64,000 bases of DNA from Patiria pectinifera (GCA_029964075.1 CM057142.1:5719770-5783769), one strand, 5' to 3'. Numbered from the stretch's first letter, positions 49,494 through 62,729 are shown. Program-made: numbers and translations. The notes: a model not told the origin generated them from the letters alone.

Positions 49494-52400
49494 ATGGCAT
49501 TTACATTTGTTGCATTTTGCTACTTACTGGCGATGCTACTAGCAGCCGTACTGATATTTTTCGCGATATTTCACGTGAGTATTTTGCAAGATCCAGCCTA
49601 GATTTCCGTTGATTATTTTGGTTTGTATTGCGGCAATGGGTGGGCGTTTATTTCCGACACAAAGGAAGACCGGGGGAAAGTGGGTGTGGACTGTGGGTTG
49701 GTTGGTACATGTATGGTATTTTGTAGCCCCAAAAATGTGGCCAATTGGAAGGATTCCCATATCTGGCCATCACTTATTTTTCCCTAGTTAAATGACCTAT
49801 CACTATATCAGCCATCAGAAAGTGATAATATGTCCTAAAAAGTCAAAATTACCAGTGACAAATTTTGAATTTTTACTGAGAAAACACTTAAAAATTTTCA
49901 GACCAGTCCCATAGGGTTTGTGCACAGGGTGAAAAGTGATGGCCAGATATGGGAATCTTTCCAGCCAATTTACTGGACAACCTCCGTAAATAAAGGCCAC
50001 ACCTGGACCATGTCCCCGAAAATACGCTTTAGAATAGAAGCACACTCACATAATTAAAGCGATAGATACGGTAGGCCCTAATTACTGATTTAGTCTCCCC
50101 TGTTTCAGACATGACATCTATATTTCGTGTAATTTCCAGGTTCGTTTGCACACATTTTCGTATCTAAATTCCAACACGAAATTACACAAAAAGTACATGT
50201 CTGAAGAAGGGGGGACTAATTTTCTATCCCTATAAAGAGGGTGAGTATGCTTCTAAAAAAAGCGTAAATAAACTACACATAAACTCTAAATGTGAAAATC
50301 TACACTTTCGGGTTCCAAGTGTGGCCTTTATTTACGGAGGAAGTCCAATTAATTTACCATGTTTATGGGGCTAGATAGGCCTATTTTGCAGAATATTTTA
50401 GATAGTGGATATTTTGCCGGAGGTAATGACGGCAAATCCCCAAAAATAAGAATATTCTTATTTTTTTATTTTAATATGTCTCAAACATTTGAAATTATAA
50501 AATGGTTGCCAATATTTTATTGTGTTAGAATATGATTAATTATGATCAAAGCTTGAGTAACTCCAGCTCTAATGCTTATTGCATTAGAGCTGGAGACACA
50601 ACTATGTCAAAAGAACGACATCGTAAGAGTCCTGAAATCCAGGACCATATCCCAGTGCATTACAAAAACGGTCCATTTTCCCTCTATTATCCCAGTTGAC
50701 CCAGATTCCACAATCCATACATGTACCTCATACCATGCAGCAGTCATTCATGAAGCTAATCATGGACTTCAAACAGCACAAGGAAGACTAAAATATGAAT
50801 TTTCTGGATGATTTTGGTGGCGATTCTCCAGAAAAATCCATTGCAACGGCTGTCGTGCATGTATTCTGTCATGTCTGTACGTATCATGAATAACCATGAA
50901 GCGCGTCATGCGATCGCAATAGATTTTCGATATCGCTCCACCCACTGGTCCTCAGCATGTACCGTACCTTTATGCAGTGTGCGCGATGTATGTGGGTACC
51001 ATATCGCTTTCAGGTGCGTAAGTGGTTTTAATTTTCGTCTGATGCGATGTCGTGGAAAGCAAGACAGACTGATTTCACTTAAAAAATACAATATTCCAGT
51101 GAATTTTCTCTCTGATACTGGGCCCTGTCATATCAAATTTTCTTTTCAATTTTCAAAAGTCCGAAGTTACATTAGGTGTGTTTCCCATCTCCTGAATACA
51201 AAGTCACAACAACGATGTAAACATGGTGCCAGACGGCAAGCCATGAATACATTGCAGTGTTGTAGTCGAGTACTTTTTTTCCGAGTACCGAGTACTGCCG
51301 AGTACAAGATTGGATCTCCGAGTACGAGTACTTGTACTTCCGAGTACGAGTATGAGTACGAGTACCTGTACTTCCGAGTACGAGTACGAGCATTTCTGAA
51401 TACGGCCATACGGCAAATGGTTCATTGTGCGTAATTTGACCAGGCCCTGTCAGACCAATATACAGACCCACTCACAAATGTGTTTGTGCGGACATGCACA
51501 GAGGAAAATCAGGAAATCACGATTTCTCCACATGCCAATCAACCATTTCAAACTGAAAGTATCGATAAAATAAGGCCATGGTTAGTGAAGCTATAACATT
51601 TTCCCCGGCCAAGTACTGCTATTCGAGTACGAGTACTTTAATGATCGAGTACAATTTTGACATGTCGAGTACGAATACTTTGCTGCCTGAGTACGAGTAC
51701 CGTCATTTCGAGTACGAGTACTTTGACATTCGAGTACGAGTACGAGTACTCCAAAAAGTACTCGAGGAGTACGAGATCCGAGTACGAGTACTACAACACT
51801 GATACATTGTCACAGAATAATTATCGACAGAATGGGGTGCGGTGTTAAGTACCAGTACTCTCTAGGCATACTAGGATGCAATCTCAATCCTGAGAAATCC
51901 TCGGACTGCCATCACGTAAAAATTGCATACAGCTGCAGTCCTGCAAACTTCTCCGTGATGTTTTTTTTAATGTTTTCCTTGGATGGGTGACCACTGCCTC
52001 AATCCTGCAAAATTCTCCATCAATCACCGTCAGTATGTTGAGGCAGCAGTGTCATCCTCGAGTAGTGCGGAGGATTTCAAGTATAATCTAGGCCTAACTT
52101 TATGCACAGCTGAGCATAAACAACACAAGGTCTAGCCCAAGACCTTGACACAGTGCATCCTCCAAAATCAGCCACATGCTGTTGCCATGTAGCCTCAATC
52201 CTGCAAACTTCTCCTTTTTGCAAAGAGCATTTTGAAGGATTTGGGAAGGTTAGGGTCTATCCAAGTAAGCTTTTTGATGACTATTTGGAAGGCTACTTTT
52301 GGTATAATTGTCAGTGACGGTTCAAACTGATTGAAAATCTTGCTAATTTTGTTTTGCTTTGCCTCTCAGATAATTGCATTTGATGAACTGAAGACGGACT

Positions 52401-55066
52401 ACAAGAACCCAATTGATCAGTGCAACAGTCTGAATCCGGTAGGACACATTTCGACATAATCTTAACCCTAACTCCCCAGCGTAATTTACTAGGAACCATG
52501 TACCAATTCAGGCAAATTCCAACACCCACATGGGAAATCGTACACACACACTGTTGGACTTAGTTTCTGGAGGTATGCCAACCCCAGTGTAAAAGACCAT
52601 CAGTTTAGGGGTACTGTACCTATCCCAACAGATTTAAACAAAACCTGCTGTTGAACTTTGATGGGTTGAGTTTGGTTAGGGTTAATGATAATCACTGCTT
52701 GTTGTTCATCCCTGTCTGTTTCTGCCCTTGTCTGTTCAACCTTGTTCTAAAAAAGGCACTCAAAACTTTCTACAGTGCATCTCCAATCACATAAGTTTAC
52801 CATCAAACTGGAGGTTTCTCTTACATAAACGTCATGCTTTTATTTCCCCTGTGACAGCTTGTGTTACCGGAGTACATCGTTCACATCTTCTACAATGTGT
52901 TGTTCCTTGCGGCGTTGCAGTTTGGGACGCTTGTCTTCAACATCCCCCTCATTGCCTACCATATCTACAGGTAAGCTTCAATGGTGTGTGCGCATGACTT
53001 AGAAAGAATGTACATCCTGACACCAATATGATGGTTGTGTAGAAAGTTTAACGGGAGTGGGAACAATTTTCAGACTGACCAACACAGAGGTTAAAGCCAC
53101 GTAGGATCATTTGCAATGTCGCGGAAAAGCACCTACCGATTTCATGACGGAAACTTTGCTCATAGTGAAGATAGGACTGGTTTTGAATACCCTGTGAAAT
53201 TATTCTGGTTGAAATGGTATTGTTTGGAAGAAAGCAAACGTTGAAGGTGGTTTTAAAATAGGGTGCCCGTGCGCACACTGTTTAGTATTCATTAGCAGAG
53301 TCCAGTTACAAGACCCAGAAAATCGTACATATGTTTTCTCTGTTTTCTCAAAGTAAACAGTATCCACTGAGCTGAAAGTTGAACAGGTTACTTGTAATGC
53401 ACCCTATTTAAGATTTTTTAGCAATTTTGAAAAAAGTGATTCTGATTTTATCCAGTAGTCATGATTCTGTTTAGAATCAACTCAGAATTTCCCCAGCAAG
53501 AAAATGTAAAACTCCCAGAAAATAACACCAGTGAACTGCTATAGTGACTCATCCTATGAAAACTACACTGATTATTTAGAAACCAAAAAGTCTGTCCAGA
53601 TTTTTCCAGAGTTTTTACAGGCGATCAGAATTGGTTTGACCTGTGATGTGCTACCTGGAAATTCGAAGTTCTGTAGAGTCTATTTCTTTCCAAAGTTTCT
53701 TAATTATTGAACTCATGTTGGAATCATCCCTTCCCCAGACTTGTCAAGCAGTACCCGGAGTCCACTCTTAAGAAACTAAAACCAGCTTCTACACAGAGTT
53801 CAGATTCTCACACAAAAAAATAGTCCTGATTCAGATTTCAAAATTTGGAATTGATTCCATTTGATTCTAGCCCAGGTTTCACCCAAGCCTAGTGGCTAGC
53901 TCAGAAAAAAAGTGTTGAGCCAAGATGTTACAAAGTTGTCAAGTCAAAGAGTGGAGAGCAGTTTCTCTTACTTCAGTTGCTCCCTTTCTCCCTTTTCCAG
54001 ATATGCCAACCGGCCAGTCATGAGCTCCCCGGGCCTGTATGATCCCACGACGATTATGAACGCCGACGTCCTGTCACGGTGTATGAGGGAAGGCTGGATC
54101 AAACTAGCCTTCTATCTCATCTCCTTCTTTTACTATCTTTACAGGTAAGTGATCAATCCTCGAGTAATATATACTATTATCAATTGATTCGAATGGTGAA
54201 GTAACAAGTGCCTCCCAAGATGATCCAAGGAACGTTTCATTTTCCGTGAGGGAAATGGAATGATCCAGGGAACATGACTGAAATGGTGGCAGCATGATAA
54301 AGGTCTATAGTCTTCTTGGCTGTGCATAGTAAAAATAGCGGGGATGGGGTGGGAGGGGGGACAAAACACGTGTTTCACTCTCAGCCAATCAGGGGACAGA
54401 ATATGTGAGTGAGGTGTTATGATTCACTGAACTGTCCAAAGAAAGTCATTTTCAGTCAATTTTTTTTTATCTATAAACTGATTCGTGCATAACCTATTTT
54501 TGAGAATATAGTACTGCTTTTAACAGAACTGACAATTTAAGTATGTCTGTGCCAATTGTGGACTTTTGAATTTGCATTTAGAGCCATGGTTACAACTATT
54601 GTCAGCATACTCTAGACAACAACAACAACAACAATTTTACACTTTTATAGCGCTTTATACCAAAGGTCTCAAAGCGCTTCACAAATCTTACCCCTGTTCG
54701 TCAGGCAATGAGACCAGTTTTTGCAGCAGCTCGAGATCGGCGCATTCTGGTCTCTACCTTCACTGGTACAGAATACTCCTGGGTGGAGAGAGGCAATTGT
54801 AGTAAAGTGTCTTGCCCAAGAACACAAGCACCATGTTTCCGGTCAGGGTTTGAACCCCGTACCACGGCACACGAGTCGAACACCGTAACCATTGGACCAC
54901 ATAGTTTTTTGATGAACTTTATACAACCAAAACCTGACTTTTCTGTCATGGAATTCTTCCTTATGTTGTAATCATGTTTGTTGAACTAAACAAGTTACTA
55001 AATGTGCATTCCTTGCTTTGTGTTTTTGCCTTCAGCATGATCTACGTGTTGGTTTCATCAACATAA
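49494..55066 (+). CDS. CNIH1: Cornichon homologue (CNIH1 type), five exons
   Basis: Exons: 49494-49574, 52370-52438, 52858-52970, 54001-54144 and 55036-55066 (stop TAA), giving 438 nt and 145 aa. All introns are GT-AG. The first two junctions are phase 0 and the last two split codons consistently. The protein starts [16 protein letters not shown] (first membrane segment), carries the signature [17 protein letters not shown], then NPLVLPEY with no extra loop, then [19 protein letters not shown], and ends [16 protein letters not shown]. Human CNIH1 (144 aa) and fly cornichon match block for block. The ~16-aa loop of CNIH2/3 is absent, so this is the CNIH1 type. The family are COPII cargo receptors in the ER membrane that help export TGF-alpha/EGF-like ligands. 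A SINE sits in intron 4, and a hAT MITE and other repeats sit in intron 1. Confidence 0.97.
49735..49978. repeat. Inverted repeat in cornichon intron 1
   Basis: The word GGATTCCCATATCTGGCCATCA (shortened here: GATTCCCATATCTGGCCA) near 49750 pairs with TGGCCAGATATGGGAATC near 49940. The arms are about 45 bp and the loop about 150 bp. A MITE remnant is likely. Confidence 0.6.
50091..50218. mobile_element. Short MITE in cornichon intron 1
   Basis: A 128-bp element with inverted ends TAGTCTCCCC and GGGGGGACTA. Internal arms pair over CGTGTAATTTC, and ATT sits on both sides. The superfamily is uncertain. Confidence 0.6.
51255..51801. mobile_element. hAT-type MITE with GAGTAC repeats, copy 2
   Basis: The inverted ends are CAGTGTTGTAGT and ACTACAACACTG. 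They are flanked by the perfect 8-bp duplication ATACATTG (51247-51254 and 51802-51809). The GAGTAC-rich blocks lie near each end (51260-51390 and 51605-51795). Same family as 5485-5978. Inside cornichon intron 1. Confidence 0.88.
51860..52230 (-). repeat. Interspersed ~400-bp repeat, copy in cornichon intron 1
   Basis: It shares ordered blocks with 56100-56465 in the opposite orientation, including CTCAATCCTGCAAA, CACAAGGTC, GACACAGTGCATCCTCCAAA and GTATAAT...GGCC. Each copy contains several shorter repeats of the CAATCCTGCAAA(A)TCCTC type. Non-coding; family not named. Confidence 0.75.
54614..54904 (-). mobile_element. tRNA-derived SINE in cornichon intron 4
   Basis: Read on the minus strand, it starts at about 54904 with GTGGTCCAATGGTTACGG (A-box region) and GGGGTTCAAACCC (B box). 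A unique body follows, then a tail AAGCGCTATAAAAG and (TTG)n. The same family occurs at 3745-4024 and 56872-57332. Confidence 0.75.
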
Positions 55067-55135
55067 AAAAAAAGTACACCAGAAAGGTCAGGAGAGCCAG
55101 CTGAATTGAAGGATTGTTTTTCTATTTTAGGTAAA

Positions 55136-55141
55136 AATAAA
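55136..55141 (+). terminator. Candidate poly(A) signal of cornichon
   Basis: AATAAA 70 nt after the stop codon, followed by a GT-rich stretch (about 55155-55195) typical of downstream cleavage elements. Longer 3'UTRs using distal sites cannot be excluded. Confidence 0.5.
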
Positions 55142-56099
55142 TATCTAAATCGGAGTTTGTATCTTTTATTTGTAAGTGTGTGTTTTGTGGAAAAATGCCA
55201 AACCATCTTAAGTTGTATTCATTTTGTTTTTCTTGTTTGTTTCAAAGAAACATCATGATGTAAGGAAAATTGGTATTTTACAGTCTTTCACTGACTAAAA
55301 AAAAAAATAAGTAGATTTTTTTTTTCAAGTGGCATGTTTGTAGTGTTAAAAAAACATGTGAAGAGTTATCCTTGCTTATCTCAGATCCTGAAAACCCCAA
55401 CAGGAGGGTGGTGTAGACTTTGGCAGGATTGATGAAGGTAGACCCTGTGGGGTTTTATGAATTGAGAGCACGTTTATTTACAATGAAAAACCCTTTAGTT
55501 TTTTTGAGGATTTGGTCTAGGTAGTTAGATTAGCTGTTTAATTCATTGAAAATGTCAGAAGTCTCAATTAAGTTATCATATCACAATTAAGTTGTCATAT
55601 CACAGGTCAAATGTCTAAATTAAGTTATCATAATTATCATCACAGAACGTTTTTCTGGGCAATTAACATTGCTCACTTAGTGACATTGAGTTGTACTATA
55701 TCTATATGGTTAAAGTTGCATTCCCAGTGTCTGGCAGCCAATAATTCAAAATTGTAAAGTAATAATTCAGTAACTAAACATGGGCCAATTTTTTTCGGTC
55801 GATATATCAATCAAAAGTGAATAGCGTTTGTGTCGCTAGGTAAATCGCAATTTAGCAAAGGAATCTATTTTTTTGCGGTACGAACCTCGTAAACAGCACA
55901 GGGAATGCATGTTTAAAGCATTGACCAAGTTAGCGTAAGCAAGTTTTTAGTTACAAGGTGCAAGTACATTGTATTGTTTTAGTGTCAAAGGGGTACCAAC
56001 CAGTGCATTGTATGGTGTACTTCTGAAATTTCAAAATTCTGGCATTTCATTTGAAATGTGCTGAAAAGAATTTTGATCATTAATTTAAAAATCATATTT
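55142..56099. other. Downstream flank of cornichon
   Basis: AT-rich. It has a small tandem repeat of (TTAAGTT(A/G)TCATA) near 55565-55640. No gene recognised. Confidence 0.4.
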
Positions 56100-56465
56100 G
56101 CAAAATGGAGGATTTTGCAGGATTGAGGCTATATGGCAAAAATGTGTGACTGATTTTGGAGGATGCACTGTGTCAAGGTCTTAGGCCGGACCTTGTGTTG
56201 TTTATGCTCAGCCGTGCATAAATTTAGGGCTAAATTATACTTGAAATCCTCCGCACTGCTCCAGGATGTCACTGGCTCTGCCTCAACATATTGACAGTGA
56301 TTACTAGAGGATTTTGCAGGATTGAGGCAGTGGTCACCTCTCCATGGACCACATTCAAGAAATAACTGAGGATTTTGCAGGATTGAGGCTGTATGCAATT
56401 TTTACACGGAGGCAATTGGAGGATTTAGCAGGATTCAGGTTGCATCCTAGCAAAAATGCCTGGGG
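56100..56465 (+). repeat. Interspersed ~400-bp repeat, inverted partner of 51860-52230
   Basis: Several copies of GAGGATTTTGCAGGATTGAG occur within the unit (56108, 56307 and 56370 region). The order of shared blocks is the reverse complement of the intron-1 copy. Confidence 0.75.
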
Positions 56466-56871
56466 AGTTAGGGGTAATAACTACCTCAGGGTAAATAGAT
56501 TCTTGTTGATAATTTACAATCAAGACAGACAGCTTTTAAGTAGTGTTATACAAGCTTCCTATGCATATTATTTTATGTGAATACTCAAGTAAATATTTCA
56601 TGCTCGTTGTACACAAGCTCAAATCTAAAAGTAAAAACGCAGAGAAATCATTCCACTGTTTGAATTTATTGATTCGGAATTGAAACTGGATGATTTATAA
56701 ACAATCAATTCAATTTTCTTAACCGTAACCCTTCTGGAACCTTCAAAATCCACAGACTATTTTGGAGGGTTTTGCTGCATCTAGGACCGTAGGTCATGGT
56801 ACAGACTAGCTACAATTACTTTTACACGAGGCTCAGTGCTCTTCTCGAGTTAGGAGGATAAGGAATGTGTC

Positions 56872-57332
56872 ATCATAATAATGTGATGCTTATATTGCGC
56901 TTTATGCCAAAGTCGCTTAGGGCTCCACAATTCTTACCCCCGTTCAACAGGCATCGAGACTAGTTTTTTTTCCAGCAGCATGAGATCAACGCAATCTGGT
57001 CTCTACGCTCACAGGTACCAGGGTAGAGAGAGGCAATTGTAGTAAAGTGCCTTGCCCAAGAACACAAGTACTCCAAAATCATCGCAATCTGGGCTTTACC
57101 CTCACAGGTACCAGGGTACAGGGAGGCATTTGTAGTAAAGTGCCTTGCCCAAGAACACAAGTACTCCAAAATCATCGCAATCTGGTCTTTACCGGGACAG
57201 GTACCAGGGAAGAGAGAGGCAATTGTAGTAAAGTGTCTTGCCCAAGAACACAGGCACCATTTTCCTCATTCAGGGTTCAAACTCATGCACATCACCCATG
57301 AGTTGGACACTGTAACCATTGGAACATGTGTT
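56872..57332 (-). mobile_element. tRNA-derived SINE with internal triplication
   Basis: Same family as 54614-54904; the minus-strand head is near 57332 (CCAATGGTTACAGTG). A 93-bp body segment containing GTAGTAAAGTG(C/T)CTTGCCCA is present three times (markers at 57031, 57124 and 57217). Confidence 0.75.
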
Positions 57333-60300
57333 GTATTTGATTTGTTACTGAATAACACTGTCTAAATCCATCAAATGTTGGGCTTCATCTGAATTTGCCA
57401 CTGTGTTCCAATTTGAACTATCTCAAATGCAACGCTGCTTCTTCTCATGTAAAGACATGGCATTTTATCGATATCCTCAAGACTAGCACATAGTTGTTAA
57501 TTTATTCCATGGTTTCAGTTGAACTTCTTGTGCATATGGACTTGCTAGATGATGGCCCAAAAAACCCAGATATTGTAAAAAAAAATTACAAATTGTTCAT
57601 TCTGTTGCAGAAAATATATGAAGCACTTGTGAAAATTATCACGACACCTATCGTTTTATTAATATAGTATTTGTGTGTAGTTCATCCAGTGGTTTAGGAA
57701 TACTTGCTGGAATGGTTTTTTTTATGTTGCACTAAACTGTATGTAAATTTAAGCATTATTAATTTTCTGTAAGAAAAAAAAACTCAAGTGAACATGACAT
57801 GTAATACTTTGTCTATAATCATTTGACTACGGAATTAATTTCCTTTAATTAGAAGGAGTTTAAACAATGCGTAATTATCAATGAGCAGATAAAGACGTTT
57901 ACTATGGATGGTATGCATGGTAGGCTGGTTATCCTCAGCAGGCGTTAGTTTTAGCCGATATGTCCATCATAATGAGATAATAAAAGTGTGATAGTGCAAT
58001 GTTTAGCATTGTTAAAGTTGCACTATCCATGCCCCACAGCATATTGAATTTTTTTTCTTGGAATTAATTTTCAATTTGTATATTTTATTCAAACAGAAAA
58101 AAAAACACCTACTTTTCTTCTGTTTGGACATTTTCAACCCTCTGAAACTATACCTCGGGCACAAATTATTCAAAATTTGCACTTATTCCATAAATGTTTG
58201 TGTTTTTTTTTGGTGCGATGCCTCATTCAAACGTGAGTAACTTTTGTATTGCTAGAAAAAATAGCAATTTAAAAACCAAATGTACATTTTAGGGTGAAAG
58301 TCAATAATAGCACGGGGAGACAACTTTAAGAGATGAGAAAGGGCATGACCTCTTCAAACCCTGGCTCTTCTAAATCCACCAGGAGGATTTGACAGGATTC
58401 TGGAAGAATGAGCCTAGTCATTTCTTATTTAACATGGGACTTTGTACCCCCTGAAAGTTGAAGTGCAAAAAATGTGTCATGAATATGCCACTGGTTTTCT
58501 GCACAGTCAAATATTTTGGGCACGCTTCTTGTATACCAACAGCAATGGTTTAATTATTACTTCAAGTATTTATGGTTGTTTACTTAAGTTGATAATCTTC
58601 ATTTATAAACCATAAAAAGATGGAAGGTTAGTGAAGAAACGGAGTGTATGAAAAGTTGTACATTTTCCTAAGAATTCATACCATAAAAAACTGATTGTTG
58701 TAATTCTTGTACTATTACTACATTTGCATTGGCATAAACTAATTTCCATTAATAATGAATTTATGGTAATGAATTTAGACTTTTAGATAATAAACTTGAA
58801 AACAAATGTTTGAGAAATGGACAAATTGAATGGTCGTGGTTCTTTTAGGGGTTTGGAATATTGTATTTTAGTGCATAGTATTTGCGTGAAATAACCGTCG
58901 TGGGATGGGGTGTGTGTAAACACATTTTACGATGTTGTCTTTTTGAAAATATTAAAAATATAAGTCAATTTTGTCAATCTTTAAAATCAATCGCGGGAGC
59001 AAGTGATACGGAGTGCATCGCAAAGTTGCCTGATTAAGGCATTTTAATCGACAATAAATATTCTTTTATAATTGGTCCAGAAAGATTACTTTTTTACTTT
59101 TTGCCAAGCATGATAAACATTTGATTTGGAAGAAAGAATGGATTGCCACAAAAATGCAAATTAGATTTTTGGTCACTGTGCCTCATTCCTTCCTTCTCCT
59201 CGCCCTCTTTCGCATAATTAGAATAAAGTATGATTAAAATTTAACAGCAGGGACGGATGAATACCAGGCCGACTCCGACACTTTCCTAAATTTTAGAGAG
59301 AGAAAATAGAGGGCGCTATTTATGGAGACCACTGTTTCTTGACGCATGGAATCCGTTCCGTTCACTGCTCCATCACTCGCGATTAATTTTTTTTTTGGGG
59401 GGGGGGGATAAGTCCACCCCTGCATCTACGGAAATAAGATTTTAACCAAAGTTTCATTCAAATTAAAGATAAAATCGTAAAGATGGCAATGTGTCCATGA
59501 CACCCCCCCCAAAAAAAATCATATCATGTCTGGCATTTTTATAAAACTTATAAAACTGTTTCTGGTAGAATAAAATTACCTGTCTTTAATTGAAAAGGTG
59601 TATAAAACTGTAAAGGTCCATAAAAATAACTCATCAAAATTCAGACACTTCAACAAGTTAGCCTGTAGCTACATAATGAATTGATGGAATTTGCACCATT
59701 TTACTGTACCGTGTACATCGTATGTGCAAAATGCAACACCCCCCCCTAAAAAAAAAAACACTCTCAGACATGCTGATAATTCTGACAATATTACCGCTGA
59801 TAGTGAACAAGCGAATGACTGCGTAATTGACAACATTTACGCTCCAATCAATTCCTTCGTGCAAATCGCATTTTCTTTCGACCTGCTGGCCACGAAAATC
59901 CAAATTGAGTTTATTCTGTGAGCAGCTGGGTAGAAAAAAAACCCTAACCACTTCTCTCGGATCTGCAAGATTATGAAAAGCAACTTCCTCCCATGAGTGG
60001 ATGAAGACGTTTTGGCTACTTTCCGAAATTGACTCCGCCTATGATGTGGAAGGGGGGGGGGGTTAACACATTGGATCCGCAGAAGGGAATGGAGAAGAAA
60101 ATTTTCCACAAAAGTCATCTATCATGGCTTGCGTGCCATGACAACAGTAGTGATTGACAGATGTCTCGACTGGCCTGTTCACTTCACTGCGCAGCTGCAT
60201 CGTAAATCGCTAAGTCCGTCCAACGACTGTTGCAGTTGAGTCTTTACCACATAAAGTGCGGATATCTGCGGTTGTTGGAAAATTCATTTGAGATAATGAA

Positions 60301-60470
60301 CTCATTTTAACTTTGAATTCGAAACTTTAATGACTGTTTCTTTTTGTCACTCCTTGTTACTATCTGGGGTGCTATGATTTTAACAATTGTTTTACAGCCG
60401 AGTAATAATTTTGACATTAAGTTCATAAAATATTAAATATCCAATAAATGTAACAAATAATTTAGTGATT
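57333..60470. other. Unassigned sequence
   Basis: AT-rich, with only small open frames and homopolymer tracts (poly-G near 59396-59407 and 60052-60061, poly-C near 59499). No gene, RNA gene or named repeat is recognised. Confidence 0.4.
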
Positions 60471-60473
60471 GTG

Positions 60474-60890
60474 ACTTAAGCAAATCGCATATGGATATTT
60501 TGTGTGTGTGAAAAAAAATCATCAAAATTATCGAGCATTTTGGGCACTGGTCGTATGATAGATTATTATTTGTTATTTTACAAATTGGTTATTAATCCCC
60601 TAAGATTACTAAATACACGGACTGGAAGGAACCTTGCATAAATTGTCCAAAAATTCATCTTTAAAAGTTATTCAAATATCTGATACAAGCAAACCGCAAA
60701 CGGATATTTTTTGTGTGAAAAAAACATCCAAATTATCGAGCATTTAGGACAAGTTGTAGGTGAAGAATTATTATTTGTAATTTCACAAATTGGTTATTGA
60801 TCCCCTAAGATTACCAGACACAAATAATTCACTGGAACCTTGCATAAACTGTCAAAAGAAAATCATCTTTAAAACGTATCAAAATGCGCC
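60474..60890. repeat. Diverged two-copy tandem duplication (~207 bp)
   Basis: Shared words in the same order: GGATATTTTGTGTG (60493) and GGATATTTTTTGTG (60702); TTGGTTATTAATCCCCTAAG (60586) and TTGGTTATTGATCCCCTAAG (60790); GGAACCTTGCATAAA in both. Offset 204-209 bp. Confidence 0.75.
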
Positions 60891-62224
60891 AGTTTCCCCA
60901 CATAGCTGAAAGGAATGTTTGTCCTTTAAACAGCATACAACAGCCGTCTGAGATTACCCATCTCATTATGATGCACCTGTACACAGTTATAATACCACAC
61001 AGTTTGTATAGGATGCCCTGGACGTCCGTACCATAGAAAAAGAACGTGTGCATATATCGCATGTGAATTCACAAATTACATGGCTGCTTTCTCCGGGCCG
61101 AAGTGATCGAATCTAGCCGCCTAAACTGTCAATTTCCAGCCAGATTACTGGCATATCTGCGAGTTCATCGGTCTCTGTGGCTCTCTAAGATTGATGTGGA
61201 TACGGAAGGAGTGCATAGAATATTGTCTTTGGATGAGTATTTGAGGGAAATTTTCCCCGTTTGATGGTTTTTGCAGTGAACGGCGCCGACAACAGCTCAC
61301 GGTGAATCTGACCGCACACACACGGCATTCGTTCGGCCCAAATGGCACAGAGGGTGGGTAGCCAATTCTATTGTGCTTTGGCGTCTAATCCAGACAACTC
61401 ATTTGCTTGATTTAGGTTTTTGTTCAGCCCCCCGATTGTTGGTGTTTCTAATCGGCGAGGACGTGCTTTGTGTGTATTTGTATCGCATTATTTAACACAC
61501 AAAAAGGTTTGCAATGTGTTAAGCAAACGGGTTACTCTTCAGTTAGCTTGTTACGATTTGGCGTGAATGAACTACTTTGTACAACAAGCAAGTTGTATGG
61601 AAGATGCTACTGCCATGCTGTGGCAGTGTAGTCTATTCTTGCGCTTGTGTGTTTTGCCTGTTCAGTAGTAGTTTGGAATGTTATGTATTTTAATATAATT
61701 ATATTTTATGTACACATGGTTGAAAAGTGTGCTTTAGTTTGAGGTATATTGCGTTGTAATCTGTCAGACCTTTTTACGGAGAGATCGGAAGGATTGAGAG
61801 AAAGTACATTGCATTGAATTGTGGAACGGTGTACGCTAAACGCATCACAATATATACCATATCTTCATTGCACAGTTGGCAGTTTCTTCATTTGCAATCA
61901 TATTTTACAAATATATTGTAAATATACTGGCTTTTTATTTGTTTCTGGACATCAAAATTGTAGCTATAAAAAGGGCGATGGCTCCATTGGACACAATTTT
62001 GTATAGATCAGCTGACGAGTTGAGAAAATGGAAGAGTCCATCTGCCATCTTGGAAAATTCACCATCTTGGGGGAAAAAAGGGGGCCGCCTCCTTCATCTT
62101 TTCAGAAACCCAGACGAGAAACTATTTTTTTGTGTGCTCAGCCTAGAGTAAACGAAGACTTATTTGTGAGACATACGCACGAGGACAAGTAGGAATTCGT
62201 TACTAATCAGTGAAGCAGAGATTG
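60891..62224. other. Unassigned sequence
   Basis: No gene is confirmed. A CpG-richer patch (about 61080-61360) contains ATGGCACAGAGG followed by GTGGGT at 61342-61359. This could be a tiny first coding exon of a gene beyond the window, but the evidence is too thin to call. Confidence 0.3.
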
Positions 62225-62228
62225 TTAA

Positions 62229-62725
62229 AGGGAAAATACAACATTTGCAAACATCAAAAATAAAACTACCAAATCATTTTGAAATACCTTACTGGACTGT
62301 TAGTGAATGACAGTGTAAAGCATCCTGTAAAATCATGGCACCTGGTATACTGTCATTTTCAAGAAAAGTGGTATTTTTGTATCAATTTCCAACGCTGGTC
62401 GGCCGACCAGCGTTGGAAAAAAAATGGCTTTTCTTCAAATACTGGCCCCAATTGACCATCGCACTTGTTTGCAATCGATTACACACCTATGAACGGGTAA
62501 GTACAAGCCAGCTAGACTGGTTCCCTGACCTTACTGCTCTGTTTCTTCTTATATGGAGTCAGGGAACCAGACTACAGGGAAATGATTGTTTTTCTTGGTG
62601 TTTATAGCATTTTCGAATCCAAAACCTCAAAAAAGTCAGTGTAACTATATTTGCTATATATTTCCAACCCCCCGATTCCATCCATTTCTGAAAATCACAG
62701 CAAAAGCAAATGATGTATATTCCCT
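62229..62725. mobile_element. TTAA-target MITE, copy 2
   Basis: TTAA on both sides (62225-62228 and 62726-62729), ends AGGGAAAATACA and GTATATTCCCT, and the same central CGGCCG palindrome and block order as copy 1 (1533-2059). Both copies contain CCAGCTAGACTGGTTC. Confidence 0.85.
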
Positions 62726-62729
62726 TTAA

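Noticed and set aside
59229-59430. hAT-like element with CAGGG ends
   Set aside because: The ends match only weakly and the flanking 8-mers do not agree.
61342-61353. Tiny first coding exon (four codons) followed by a donor-like GTGGGT
   Set aside because: Four codons and one donor word are too little evidence without a downstream exon.
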